This document shows positions 37,452 to 45,466 of a stretch of DNA of 64,000 bases, in pieces. The DNA lies in NCBI RefSeq assembly GCF_000413475.1, contig NZ_ATFK01000004.1, positions 1 to 64,000 of the forward strand. Direction: 5' to 3'. Position 1 is the first letter of the stretch. Every line of letters starts with the position of its first letter. The notes beneath the pieces are model-generated. The model worked only from the letters and a program-made list of their open reading frames with translations. It did not search any database and was not told the origin of the DNA. A program made the translations under genes and the position numbers. The stretch comes from Streptococcus intermedius SK54 = ATCC 27335 (GTDB lineage Bacteria; Bacillota; Bacilli; Lactobacillales; Streptococcaceae).

Positions 37452-38378
37452 ATGAATTTATACTTTGGTGATATTCCGATTTGTTATTCTCATTCGACGG
37501 CTATGGCCTTACAGGCTGCGGGCTATGATTTTCGCTCGGACTACCTAGAAGCTATCATGGTCATGGGTAATGGATCTACCCTTGTGAAAAAAGATGACAG
37601 ACATCCTTTGGTTTTCTTTGATAATGGCATGCCAGATGAGTCCATTAGTCATTGTTTACAAATTCTTGGATTTGACTATGAGGAGTTTTTCTGTGATTCT
37701 TCAGAGCCAGTCAATGTGATAGAACTAAAAGAAAAACTCAAGACATATCTAGACCATGGCTCTGTTATTGTAGGTCCTTTGGATATGGGATATCTGACTT
37801 ATAATCTCAATTATAACCATCTACAAGGTGTGGATCATTTTGTTTCAGTTTATGACATGGATGAGGATTGGATTTATTTCCATGATCCGGCAGGCTATCC
37901 TTGTGTGAAAATGGATTTTCGTGATTTTTGTAAAGCGTGGAAAGCAGAAGCGATTGACTATAAAAGAGGAGCTTATTCCATGTGGGGAAATTTGCAAAGA
38001 AATAAGCTTCCAACAAGTCAGGAGATTTATCACAGTGTATCTGTTATCATGAAACAACGATATGAAAATGGTGAGGTTGGTATAATTGAGGACTATGCTA
38101 AAACTATTCGAGCAAACGGCTTAAATGCGGAACAAAAACAACTCCATCAATTTTTTTCATTTCGTTTGGCAGCAGTTAGAAGTCTTTACTTGAGTCAATT
38201 TTTGAAAGATTATGATCCTGTCAGAGCAGACTTGAAGGAAAAAATTGCTGTGCTTTTTAGCCAAGCCTATCTGGACAGCAGGCAGGAAGCCTATAATTCT
38301 TTAGCAGATACCCTGATGGAGATTGCCCAATTGGATGGACAGTTTAGGAATTTGTGCCTTCAATGTATCAAGGGATAA
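37452..38378 (+). CDS. BtrH-N-like (cysteine-type acyltransferase/peptidase fold) protein
   Basis: The 308-residue protein resembles the BtrH N-terminal family, named after a butirosin acyl-carrier-dependent acyltransferase with a papain/C39-like fold. Candidate catalytic residues are Cys11 (DIPICYSHS), His129 (GVDHFVSVY) and Asp145 (YFHDPAG), in the expected order. The C-terminal half (about 190-305) is helical, as in DUF4872-type proteins. No carrier protein or other biosynthetic gene is nearby, so the substrate is unknown. AAGGAGGTAGG precedes the ATG, and TATACT (37426-37431) may be its -10. Confidence 0.7.
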   Translation: MNLYFGDIPICYSHSTAMALQAAGYDFRSDYLEAIMVMGNGSTLVKKDDRHPLVFFDNGMPDESISHCLQILGFDYEEFFCDSSEPVNVIELKEKLKTYLDHGSVIVGPLDMGYLTYNLNYNHLQGVDHFVSVYDMDEDWIYFHDPAGYPCVKMDFRDFCKAWKAEAIDYKRGAYSMWGNLQRNKLPTSQEIYHSVSVIMKQRYENGEVGIIEDYAKTIRANGLNAEQKQLHQFFSFRLAAVRSLYLSQFLKDYDPVRADLKEKIAVLFSQAYLDSRQEAYNSLADTLMEIAQLDGQFRNLCLQCIKG

Positions 38379-38465
38379 AACTCTGAAAGATTATTGTACT
38401 AAAGGTAAAGAAGTTAGAGATTTTGGTATCTTTACATAGGATAGAAAAATGAATAGAGGTAAAAT

Positions 38466-39308
38466 ATGCAGATAATTCAATTTTTTAATGAAACAATTAA
38501 CTACATTGAAAGTGTGCTGGATAGCGAAATAGATGAAGATAAAATTACCCATTTATCCACTTATTCTTATCCTATGTTTAGCAGACTATTTTCTATATTA
38601 ACAGATACACCATTGTCAGAGTATATTAGAAGTAGAAGGTTGACAGAAGCGGCTGTTTTACTGAGAGATACCAATATTAAAGTTATTGATATAGCGATGA
38701 AGTATGGATATGAATCATCTGATTCATTTGGGACTGCATTCAAAAAATTTCATGGATTTACACCTTCAGAGGTAAGAAATGGAAAACCATTCAAAATAGT
38801 TTCACGAGTGCAGCTAGCACTAAGTGTAAGAGGAGGAAGAAGTATGAACATCACAATTCAAAAGAAAAATTCATTTACAGTTGCAGGTAGGAATGAACAA
38901 AATATCAATTCATCATTATGTCCGAGTGTTTGGAATAAACTATATGGAGAATATCGTCATGATGAATTAGCAAGATTGGGAGAAGGTCAAAGTGTCGGTG
39001 TTTGTTACAATGTAGAACAACCAAGTACTATTAATTACATAGCAGGGTATATCGTTACAGATGTAGATAAAGCAAAAAGTATGGGTTTAGATGTTTTGAA
39101 AGTTGAAGAAGCGGAATATGCCATTGTAGAGTTAACAGGAAGTGTTCCGGAATGTATTCATAATGGTTGGAAATATGCAATAGAAGTATTTTTCCCAGAA
39201 CATGGTTATGTCCATTCAGGAAAACCTGACTTTGAATATTATTATGAAGGGGATATGGATAGTAAAGACTACAAAATGGAACTTTGGATTCCAATTGTAA
39301 AAGCATAA
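38466..39308 (+). CDS. AraC-family regulator with GyrI-like effector domain (Rob/SoxS type)
   Basis: The 280-residue protein joins an N-terminal AraC-type double helix-turn-helix (about 1-110; IDIAMKYGYESSDSFGTAFKKFHGFTP in two halves is the second motif) to a C-terminal GyrI-like small-molecule-binding domain (about 120-280), ending in MELWIPI. This is the architecture of drug- or amphipath-sensing regulators. It lies 88 bases after the BtrH-like gene, so regulation of that neighbour, or sensing of its product, is a reasonable inference. A terminator follows. Confidence 0.88.
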   Translation: MQIIQFFNETINYIESVLDSEIDEDKITHLSTYSYPMFSRLFSILTDTPLSEYIRSRRLTEAAVLLRDTNIKVIDIAMKYGYESSDSFGTAFKKFHGFTPSEVRNGKPFKIVSRVQLALSVRGGRSMNITIQKKNSFTVAGRNEQNINSSLCPSVWNKLYGEYRHDELARLGEGQSVGVCYNVEQPSTINYIAGYIVTDVDKAKSMGLDVLKVEEAEYAIVELTGSVPECIHNGWKYAIEVFFPEHGYVHSGKPDFEYYYEGDMDSKDYKMELWIPIVKA

Positions 39309-39326
39309 TAAACATAAGATAGTTAG

Positions 39327-39356
39327 AGCAGATCTTTATGGTCTGCTTTTTTATTT
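39327..39356 (+). terminator. Terminator of the AraC-like gene
   Basis: AGCAGA and TCTGCT pair around TCTTTATGG, followed by TTTTTATTTTT. Confidence 0.8.
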
Positions 39357-39505
39357 TTCCAATAATTTAATAAATCTGCTAACTAAAAAGAATAGATTTT
39401 CGTTCTAATTATAAAAATTATTAAAAACTCTTGCAATCTTTTTTTTCTTATGTTACAATCATTAATGGTTTGAAAAAACTGCCTAAGACAGTAGGGGAGC
39501 TCGAC
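39340..39505 (+). repeat. Functional rplJL promoter region (right copy of the imperfect direct repeat)
   Basis: This is the intact counterpart of 37130-37290. Similarity by eye runs from TTTTTCC through the promoter into the first part of the L10 leader (GACAGTA.GGGAGCTC). Confidence 0.75.
39431..39459 (+). promoter_or_regulatory. Promoter of rplJ-rplL
   Basis: TTGCAA (39431-39436), a 17-base spacer and TACAAT (39454-39459) with a TG just upstream form a strong promoter about 175 bases before rplJ. Confidence 0.82.
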
Positions 39506-39600
39506 TCATAAAAATCCTACCGAGGACAAAACGGATCATGTAAAAGAAACGTATTGTACTTTCGTGTCTAGGTTTGGGCGCGTTTTTCTTTTGGAAAATC
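39480..39600 (+). ncRNA. L10 ribosomal leader
   Basis: The leader contains the conserved GGGGAGCTCGACTCATAA and CCTACCGAGGAC segments and a downstream hairpin-rich TTTCGTGTCTAGG part, ending in GGCGCGTTTTTCTTTT. This is the streptococcal L10 leader, which binds the L10-L12 complex and attenuates expression of rplJL. Confidence 0.88.
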
Positions 39601-39634
39601 CCCAAGCAAAATAATTACGGAGGTGAAACACTAA

Positions 39635-40135
39635 ATGAGTGAAGCAAGTATTGCAAAAAAAGCGGAACTAGTTGATGTAGTTGCTGAAAAAATGAAAGCA
39701 GCTGCAAGTATCGTTGTTGTTGATGCTCGTGGTCTTACAGTTGAACAAGACACAGTTCTTCGTCGTAATCTTCGTGGAAGCGAAGTTGAGTATAAAGTTA
39801 TCAAAAACTCAATCTTACGTCGTGCAGCTGAAAAAGCTGGACTTGAAGGCCTTGCTGATGCTTTTGTTGGACCATCTGCTGTTGCATTTTCAAATGAAGA
39901 TGTTGTAGCACCAGCAAAAATCATCAATGATTTTACTAAAGAAGCTGATGCACTTGAAATTAAAGGTGGGGCTATTGAAGGTGCTGTTGCATCTAAAGAA
40001 GAAATTGTTGCTCTTGCAACTCTTCCAAACCGCGAAGGACTTCTATCTATGCTACTATCTGTACTTCAAGCGCCAGTTCGCAACGTTGCTCTCGCAGTCA
40101 AAGCTGTTGCAGACAACAAAGAAGAAGCGGCTTAA
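39635..40135 (+). CDS. rplJ: 50S ribosomal protein L10
   Basis: uL10 forms the base of the ribosomal stalk and binds L12 dimers. The 166-residue sequence begins [19 protein letters not shown] and has the typical [11 protein letters not shown] and [15 protein letters not shown] segments and the Ala-rich C-terminal helix that binds L12. GGAGGTG precedes the ATG. It is the first gene of the rplJL operon, controlled by the L10 leader upstream. Confidence 0.98.
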   Translation: MSEASIAKKAELVDVVAEKMKAAASIVVVDARGLTVEQDTVLRRNLRGSEVEYKVIKNSILRRAAEKAGLEGLADAFVGPSAVAFSNEDVVAPAKIINDFTKEADALEIKGGAIEGAVASKEEIVALATLPNREGLLSMLLSVLQAPVRNVALAVKAVADNKEEAA

Positions 40136-40206
40136 TGTTAAGTTGCGCGTAGCCTATGCTACAAACTAATAATAAAATAACGAAAATATATTTGGAGGAA
40201 ATAACA

Positions 40207-40575
40207 ATGGCATTGAACATTGAAAATATTATTGCTGAAATTAAAGAAGCTTCAATCCTTGAATTGAACGACCTTGTAAAAGCTATCGAAGAAGAATTTG
40301 GTGTAACTGCAGCTGCTCCTGTAGCTGTAGCTGCTGCTGGTGCTGGTGAAGCCGCAGCTGCGAAAGATTCATTTGATATTGAATTGACTGCAGCCGGTGA
40401 CAAGAAAGTTGGCGTTATCAAAGCTGTTCGTGAAATCACAGGTCTTGGACTTAAAGAAGCTAAAGAACTTGTTGATGGAGCACCAACTGTTCTTAAAGAA
40501 GGTGTTGCAGCGGCAGAAGCTGAAGAAATCAAAGCGAAATTGGAAGAAGCTGGAGCTTCAGTTACTCTTAAATAA
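40207..40575 (+). CDS. rplL: 50S ribosomal protein L7/L12
   Basis: bL12 is the mobile stalk protein that recruits and stimulates translational GTPases. The 122 residues comprise the N-terminal dimer domain, an Ala/Gly/Val-rich hinge (about 36-53), and the C-terminal domain with [21 protein letters not shown] in the usual helix-loop order. GGAGG precedes the ATG. The operon terminator follows at about 40673. Confidence 0.98.
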   Translation: MALNIENIIAEIKEASILELNDLVKAIEEEFGVTAAAPVAVAAAGAGEAAAAKDSFDIELTAAGDKKVGVIKAVREITGLGLKEAKELVDGAPTVLKEGVAAAEAEEIKAKLEEAGASVTLK

Positions 40576-40672
40576 GGAGTACATACCAATTTGGGAGTGG
40601 AATCCCGATTTACCAGTCTTTGATTGCGATAAGCAAATGAAAAAAACAGGTTAAATCATTTGATTCCCTGCT

Positions 40673-40712
40673 AAAAATCCCTGTCAAAATTTGTTTGGCA
40701 GGGATTTTTGTT
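40673..40712 (+). terminator. Terminator of rplJL
   Basis: AAAAATCCCTG.CAAA pairs with TTTGGCAGGGATTTTT, followed by GTTTTTTT. Confidence 0.9.
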
Positions 40713-40785
40713 TTTTTAAAGAATTATTTATCTCAAGCGAGAACTGTTTTCATAATTCTCGCTTTTTTGCGTTTAAGGAGGAAGC

Positions 40786-41196
40786 ATGCAGAAGGAAATA
40801 CAATCGTCATGTTACATCGTGATTTCCTATCTAGTCCGACAAATGGGGATACCAAGTTTATAAGGAACTCAAAGAACATTACGAGGAAGTGACTGGGGGA
40901 CTCTTCTCGAAGAGAGAAATCACTAGTCAACTAGAAATTGCCCTCCAAGAGCACCGTGAAGTAGACTTTGAAGACCATGAAAGAGAAAGATTATCTGATT
41001 CTTCCTCTCATTCCCATGGCTGTGAGAGTGATTGCCTTGATTCTTTGGTGACCCCTAATCCTAGCAAGTGGGCTATTCTTGATGGACTAGCCTGTGCTAT
41101 CCTTTTACAGAGGTCTACGGATTCTATCTTCTCTTTAAAGAACCCGAGCTTTATACAGCAGATCTGACACAAAATGAATTTCTGAGTTTTACTTGA
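40786..41196 (+). pseudogene. Multiply frameshifted relic of an unidentified membrane-associated protein
   Basis: A good AAGGAGG leads to ATG 40786, but the coding signal jumps frame. It reads EGNTIVMLHRDFLSSPTNGDT, then YKELKEHYEEVTGGLFSKRE and the acidic EHREVDFEDHERE, then a hydrophobic DYLILPLIPMAVRVIALIL, and last FTEVYGFYLLFKEPELYTAD before the final stop at 41194-41196. At least three frame changes are needed. The acidic part followed by a membrane segment suggests a small membrane protein. It precedes an ABC exporter that starts 160 bases later. Confidence 0.65.
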
Positions 41197-41355
41197 CTCA
41201 TTATTTTAATAGATGTATAATGCATTTAAAGAAAAACAAAGAACTTCCTAAGAGATCAGAAACTGTAACCAATACTTGTAATATTTGCAGTTAATAGATT
41301 AGAAACGGTAATATGGAGAGGAATGCTAGCCTCTCTATTTTTCTAGGAGGACATT

Positions 41356-42930
41356 ATGAATAAAATTTTTCACTATCTGGATAAGAAAACGAAATTTTAT
41401 ACTGTCATCGGGGCACTGGCAAATGGAGGATTGGCTCTTGCTCAACCTTTAGTAGTATCTCGAGCTTTGTCCTTAAACCAAGGAGAACTAACCTATTTTA
41501 AGATAGTGCAATTTGCTCTTTTTGGTTTTACAGTCTACTTTGTCTTGTATAGCTTGATGCTCTTTTGCAATCACACGCATAACGTATTTCGACGTGAGAT
41601 TCAGATGAATATGAGAGCAGATTTATTTGGTAAGTTAATGACAAATAAGGATTATAGTGAAGATGAAAAAATCACCATGCTCACACAGGATATGGAGTAT
41701 TTGGGGGATAATTATTTAGAAAAGTACATTAACATAATTTGCTGGGGATTTGTTGCTTTACTAACAGCAATTTATATTATTACGCAAAATCTGTTACTGG
41801 GGAGTATTTTTGTCTTCTTTACTATCTTACGCCCTATTCCTCAATATTTAATGAACAAAAGGCTCAAACATACTGGTGACGATATGGCTCAAGGCAGAGT
41901 GGAGGTTCATAATCAGGTATCTGACAGCATCCGAGGGGCGCAGACTCTGCTTATGAATCAAGCGATTCTGGAAAATAGACAAAAATTATGGAATGTAAAT
42001 TGGAAATATCAACGAGCTATCCAAAACTTTTGCTTCACCCATAATATCGTCTTCTTTTGTAATGGCTTTATGGTATTTCTGAGTCAGGTTTTACCGCTTG
42101 TGTTAGGTTTCTTCTTTGCCATGAATGGTCATAGGGTATCTGTCGCTAGTCTTGTCGCCATGTATATCGCAGCTGGTCAGTTGGTGAGTCCTATCCAGAC
42201 AATCATGTATGATACAGTAGATATCCAAGGGGCAAAAACGACTGCGGACAAGATTTATGGAGTATTAGACAGTAAAGATGATAAACAACTGGCGAAAGAT
42301 GATATGCAAGAACTTCGTGCCCTGCACATCCAAAATTTAAGTAAATCTTATGGTAGCAGACAGCTTTTTACCCATCTGAATTTGGACATCCAAACTGGTC
42401 AGAAAGTTTTAATCAAGGGACCGAGTGGCTGTGGGAAATCGACCTTGTTTCGGATAATTATTGGTGAGGAGCAGGCTGATGAAGGTCAGATTACTGGTGT
42501 GACAACAACTAATAACTATACATCTCATTTTGTATCTAGTGTTGGTATTATTAGCCAGCATCCATTCCTTTTTAATGACACAGTTCGATATAATTTGACT
42601 TTGGGACAAGTCTTTTCTGATGAAGATTTGTGGTTTGTTTTAAAACAAGTCAAGCTCGACAATGAATTAACAGAAGGGTTGGACTTTATTGTCAGTAACA
42701 ATGGTGACAATATTTCGGGTGGTCAGAGGGTTCGGATAGAACTGGCAAGATTTCTCCTGCGTAAAAAGGATGTTTTACTAGTAGATGAGGTAACCGCTGC
42801 TTTGGACGAGGAAAACAGCCAGATGGTGCGTGAGCTACTGTTTTCTCTACCTGTTATGATGCTAGAAATTGCTCACCATATTGAGGATGAAAGTAGATAT
42901 AATCAAATTTTAGACTTAGGAAAATATTGA
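41356..42930 (+). CDS. ABC transporter, fused membrane and ATPase domains (exporter half-transporter)
   Basis: The 524-residue half-transporter has an N-terminal membrane domain (about 15-300, six predicted helices, with the intracellular-loop segment VEVHNQVSDSIRGAQTLLM) and one ATPase domain. ATPase motifs are Walker A GPSGCGKST (about 355), signature ISGGQRVRI, Walker B VLLVDEV and an H-loop His in EIAHHIED. It should work as a homodimer or with a partner not seen here. The Walker B region reads DEV instead of the common DEP/DEA. AGGAGG precedes the ATG. Substrate is unknown; the decayed neighbour upstream may once have been a partner. Confidence 0.85.
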   Translation: MNKIFHYLDKKTKFYTVIGALANGGLALAQPLVVSRALSLNQGELTYFKIVQFALFGFTVYFVLYSLMLFCNHTHNVFRREIQMNMRADLFGKLMTNKDYSEDEKITMLTQDMEYLGDNYLEKYINIICWGFVALLTAIYIITQNLLLGSIFVFFTILRPIPQYLMNKRLKHTGDDMAQGRVEVHNQVSDSIRGAQTLLMNQAILENRQKLWNVNWKYQRAIQNFCFTHNIVFFCNGFMVFLSQVLPLVLGFFFAMNGHRVSVASLVAMYIAAGQLVSPIQTIMYDTVDIQGAKTTADKIYGVLDSKDDKQLAKDDMQELRALHIQNLSKSYGSRQLFTHLNLDIQTGQKVLIKGPSGCGKSTLFRIIIGEEQADEGQITGVTTTNNYTSHFVSSVGIISQHPFLFNDTVRYNLTLGQVFSDEDLWFVLKQVKLDNELTEGLDFIVSNNGDNISGGQRVRIELARFLLRKKDVLLVDEVTAALDEENSQMVRELLFSLPVMMLEIAHHIEDESRYNQILDLGKY

Positions 42931-42956
42931 GCTATTTTTGATAGCTCTTTTTTTGT
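42929..42956 (+). terminator. Terminator of the ABC exporter gene
   Basis: GAGCTA and TAGCTC pair around TTTTTGA, followed by seven T residues; the stem overlaps the stop codon. Confidence 0.82.
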
Positions 42957-43015
42957 GATAGAAGCTCCAAGCTATATATAATACGCTTGAGCTAATTTAT
43001 AGAAAGTATAGGAAA

Positions 43016-43072
43016 ACTCCCCTTATAGTTTTAGTGAATTTTTGTTTTTTCATTGTCCACTATAAGGGGAGT
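43016..43072. repeat. Perfect 14-bp inverted repeat with a 29-base T-rich loop
   Basis: ACTCCCCTTATAGT (43016-43029) and ACTATAAGGGGAGT (43059-43072) are exact inverted copies. There is no T-run after the right arm. The element lies about 40 bases upstream of the rimM promoter; it could be a mobile-element remnant, an operator or an mRNA structure. Confidence 0.7.
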
Positions 43073-43109
43073 ATATCACATCACGGCGTGGGTGGGGTTA
43101 TTTGTTTTC

Positions 43110-43138
43110 TTGAGAATTCCCTTTATTCATGATAAAAT
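43110..43138 (+). promoter_or_regulatory. Promoter of rimM-trmD
   Basis: TTGAGA (43110-43115), a 17-base spacer and TAAAAT (43133-43138) lie 31 bases before the chosen rimM start. Confidence 0.55.
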
Positions 43139-43169
43139 AAATAGGATAATGCTAGTATTTGGAGAGAAA

Positions 43170-43688
43170 ATGAACTATTATAATGTTGGAAAAATTGTAA
43201 ATACGCAAGGTTTGCAAGGGGAAATGCGTGTACTATCGGTGACGGATTTTGCAGAGGAACGTTTTAAAAAGGGAAGTATGTTGGCCCTTTTTGATAAGAA
43301 AGATAATTTTGTCATGAATGTGGAAATTGCTAGTCATCGTAAGATGAAAAATTTTGATATTATCAAATTCAAAGGAATGTACCATATCAATGACATTGAG
43401 AAATATCGTGATTTTACTTTGAAAGTGGCTGAAGAAGATTTATCGGATTTAGATGAGGGCGAATTTTATTATCATGAAATTATTGGCTTGAATGTTTATG
43501 AACAGGATATTTTGATTGGAACAATTAAAGAAATTTTGCAGCCCGGTGCCAATGATGTCTGGGTGGTAAAGCGCAAAGGCAAGCGTGATTTACTGTTGCC
43601 TTATATTCCACCTGTTGTATTGAATATTGATCTTGAAAATAGTCGAGTAGACGTGGAAATTCCGGAAGGACTGGACGATGAAAATTGA
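43170..43688 (+). CDS. rimM: 16S rRNA processing protein RimM
   Basis: RimM assists maturation of the 30S head through binding uS19. The 172-residue protein starts [21 protein letters not shown], the RimM N-terminal barrel, and has the PRC-type C-terminal domain with [19 protein letters not shown] and [10 protein letters not shown] start at ATG 43170 behind GGAGAG; a longer frame upstream passes through the inverted repeat and lacks family similarity. It overlaps trmD by 11 bases, the conserved pair. Confidence 0.95.
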   Translation: MNYYNVGKIVNTQGLQGEMRVLSVTDFAEERFKKGSMLALFDKKDNFVMNVEIASHRKMKNFDIIKFKGMYHINDIEKYRDFTLKVAEEDLSDLDEGEFYYHEIIGLNVYEQDILIGTIKEILQPGANDVWVVKRKGKRDLLLPYIPPVVLNIDLENSRVDVEIPEGLDDEN

Positions 43689-44412
43689 TATTTTGACCCT
43701 ATTTCCGGAGATGTTTGCCCCTTTAGAGCATTCAATAGTTGGCAAGGCGCGCGAAAAAGGATTACTAGAGATTCACTATCATAATTTTCGAGAAAATGCA
43801 GAGAAATCGAGACACGTTGATGACGAGCCTTATGGGGGCGGTCAGGGAATGCTGCTCAGAGCGCAACCAATTTTTGATGCTTATGATGCGATTGAAAAAA
43901 ATCAGCCACGAGTCGTTTTGTTGGATCCTGCTGGTCGAACATTTAATCAAGCCTATGCGGAAGAACTTTCTCAAGAAGAAGAATTAATCTTTATCTGCGG
44001 GCATTATGAAGGTTATGATGAGCGGATTAAGAGTTTGGTGACAGACGAGGTTTCTCTTGGAGATTATGTTTTGACCGGTGGAGAGTTGGCTGCTATGACG
44101 ATGATTGATGCGACGGTACGACTGATTCCTGAAGTTCTTGGTAAGGAAGTTAGTCATACTGATGACAGTTTTTCATCAGGTCTTTTAGAATATCCTCAAT
44201 ATACGCGCCCTTATGATTTTCGTGGAATGGTTGTGCCAGATATTTTGATGAGCGGTCATCATGAAAATATTCGAAAATGGCGTCTGTATGAGAGTCTGAA
44301 AAAGACTTATGAACGTCGTCCAGATTTATTAGAAAAATATGAATTAACAGCCGAAGAAGCAGGAATGCTAGAAGAGATTCATAGAGAAAAGAGCAATGAT
44401 ATAAAAGATTAA
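43678..44412 (+). CDS. trmD: tRNA (guanine-N1)-methyltransferase
   Basis: TrmD methylates G37 of tRNAs, preventing frameshifting. The 244-residue SPOUT-fold enzyme has [12 protein letters not shown], the knot region [12 protein letters not shown] and [12 protein letters not shown], and the C-terminal domain with [12 protein letters not shown]. It overlaps rimM, ensuring coupled translation. The gene ends about 55 bases before the zinc-regulated adcAII promoter. Confidence 0.97.
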   Translation: MKIDILTLFPEMFAPLEHSIVGKAREKGLLEIHYHNFRENAEKSRHVDDEPYGGGQGMLLRAQPIFDAYDAIEKNQPRVVLLDPAGRTFNQAYAEELSQEEELIFICGHYEGYDERIKSLVTDEVSLGDYVLTGGELAAMTMIDATVRLIPEVLGKEVSHTDDSFSSGLLEYPQYTRPYDFRGMVVPDILMSGHHENIRKWRLYESLKKTYERRPDLLEKYELTAEEAGMLEEIHREKSNDIKD

Positions 44413-44468
44413 AAGTTTTCTAATTTAGAGGGCTTTTTCTTATTGTAAAAAAAATAGATAAAAAATTC

Positions 44469-44497
44469 TTGACAGTTAATTTCTATCGTGGTATCAT
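44469..44497 (+). promoter_or_regulatory. Promoter of adcAII-pht
   Basis: TTGACA (44469-44474), a 17-base spacer and TATCAT (44492-44497) form a near-consensus promoter immediately before the AdcR-type boxes. Confidence 0.88.
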
Positions 44498-44498
44498 A

Positions 44499-44522
44499 TT
44501 AACCGGTTAATAAACTGGTTAA
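44499..44522 (+). promoter_or_regulatory. Tandem AdcR-type zinc operators
   Basis: TTAACCGGTTAA (44499-44510) is a perfect palindrome matching the AdcR motif (TTAACYRGTTAA). It is followed directly by TAAACTGGTTAA (44511-44522), one mismatch from the motif. They cover the expected transcription start, so zinc-loaded AdcR should block initiation. The second box ends ten bases before the adcAII ATG. Confidence 0.88.
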
Positions 44523-44532
44523 GGAGTGGTTT

Positions 44533-45456
44533 ATGAAATTAAAGAAATATCTATTTTCTATTTTTGTGGTAGGATTGACTTTGTTGTTGACAGCGTGTGG
44601 AACAAGTCCAAAAAAACAGAGTAAAGGTCTGAAAATTGTAACAAGTTTTTATCCGATTTATGCTATGGTCAAAGAAGTATCAGGCGATTTAAATGATGTT
44701 CGGATGATTCAATCCAGTAGCGGTATTCATTCCTTTGAACCATCAGCCAACGATGTAGCAGCTATCTATGATGCAGATGTCTTTGTTTATCATTCTCATA
44801 CGTTAGAATCTTGGGCTGGAAGTTTAGATCCGAGTTTGAAAAAATCTAAAGTGAAGGTACTTGAAGCTTCAGAAGGGATGAAGCTGGAGCGTGTGCCGGG
44901 ATTAGAAGATGTAGCTGCTGGTGAGGGAGTGGATGAAAAGACTCTTTACGATCCACATACATGGTTAGACCCAGAAAAAGTGGCAGAAGAAGCACAGATT
45001 ATCGCTGATAAACTTTCGAAGATTGATAGTAAAAATAAAGAAACCTATCAAAAAAACGCGAAAGAGCTGGTAGGTAAGGCAAAAGAATTGACTAAAAAAT
45101 ATCAACCGATTTTCAAAGCTGCAAGGCAAAAAACATTTGTGACTCAGCATACTGCCTTTTCTTATTTGGCGAAGCGATTTGGATTGAGGCAATTAGGCAT
45201 CGCAGGCATTTCACCAGAACAAGAACCAAGTCCACGTCAATTGACAGAAATTGAAGAATTTGTCAAAACTTATAAAGTTAAAACTATTTTTGTGGAAAGC
45301 AATGCTTCATCAAAAGTTGCTAAAACCCTGGTCAAATCTACGGGCGTTAAACTAAAACAATTAAATCCTTTGGAAGCTGATCCGCAAAATAATAATACTT
45401 ATCTTGAAAATCTAGAAGCCAATCTAGCGACATTGGCAAAAGAATTGAAAAAATGA
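44533..45456 (+). CDS. adcAII: Zinc-binding lipoprotein AdcAII (Lmb)
   Basis: AdcAII/Lmb is the surface lipoprotein of cluster A-I that captures zinc for the AdcBC permease; homologues also bind laminin. The 307 residues start with a signal peptide ending in the lipobox LLTAC (Cys22). Zinc ligands are probably His in IHSFEPS, YHSHTLESW and VTQHTAFSY and an acidic residue near the C-terminus. It lacks the ZinT-like domain of the longer AdcA. AdcR-type boxes precede it and the Pht gene follows by ten bases, matching the known zinc-acquisition pair. Confidence 0.94.
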   Translation: MKLKKYLFSIFVVGLTLLLTACGTSPKKQSKGLKIVTSFYPIYAMVKEVSGDLNDVRMIQSSSGIHSFEPSANDVAAIYDADVFVYHSHTLESWAGSLDPSLKKSKVKVLEASEGMKLERVPGLEDVAAGEGVDEKTLYDPHTWLDPEKVAEEAQIIADKLSKIDSKNKETYQKNAKELVGKAKELTKKYQPIFKAARQKTFVTQHTAFSYLAKRFGLRQLGIAGISPEQEPSPRQLTEIEEFVKTYKVKTIFVESNASSKVAKTLVKSTGVKLKQLNPLEADPQNNNTYLENLEANLATLAKELKK

Positions 45457-45466
45457 GAGGAGAATC

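Noticed and set aside
43053-43169. Longer N-terminus for RimM
   Set aside because: It passes through the inverted repeat and promoter and lacks family similarity; GGAGAG before 43170 supports the shorter start.
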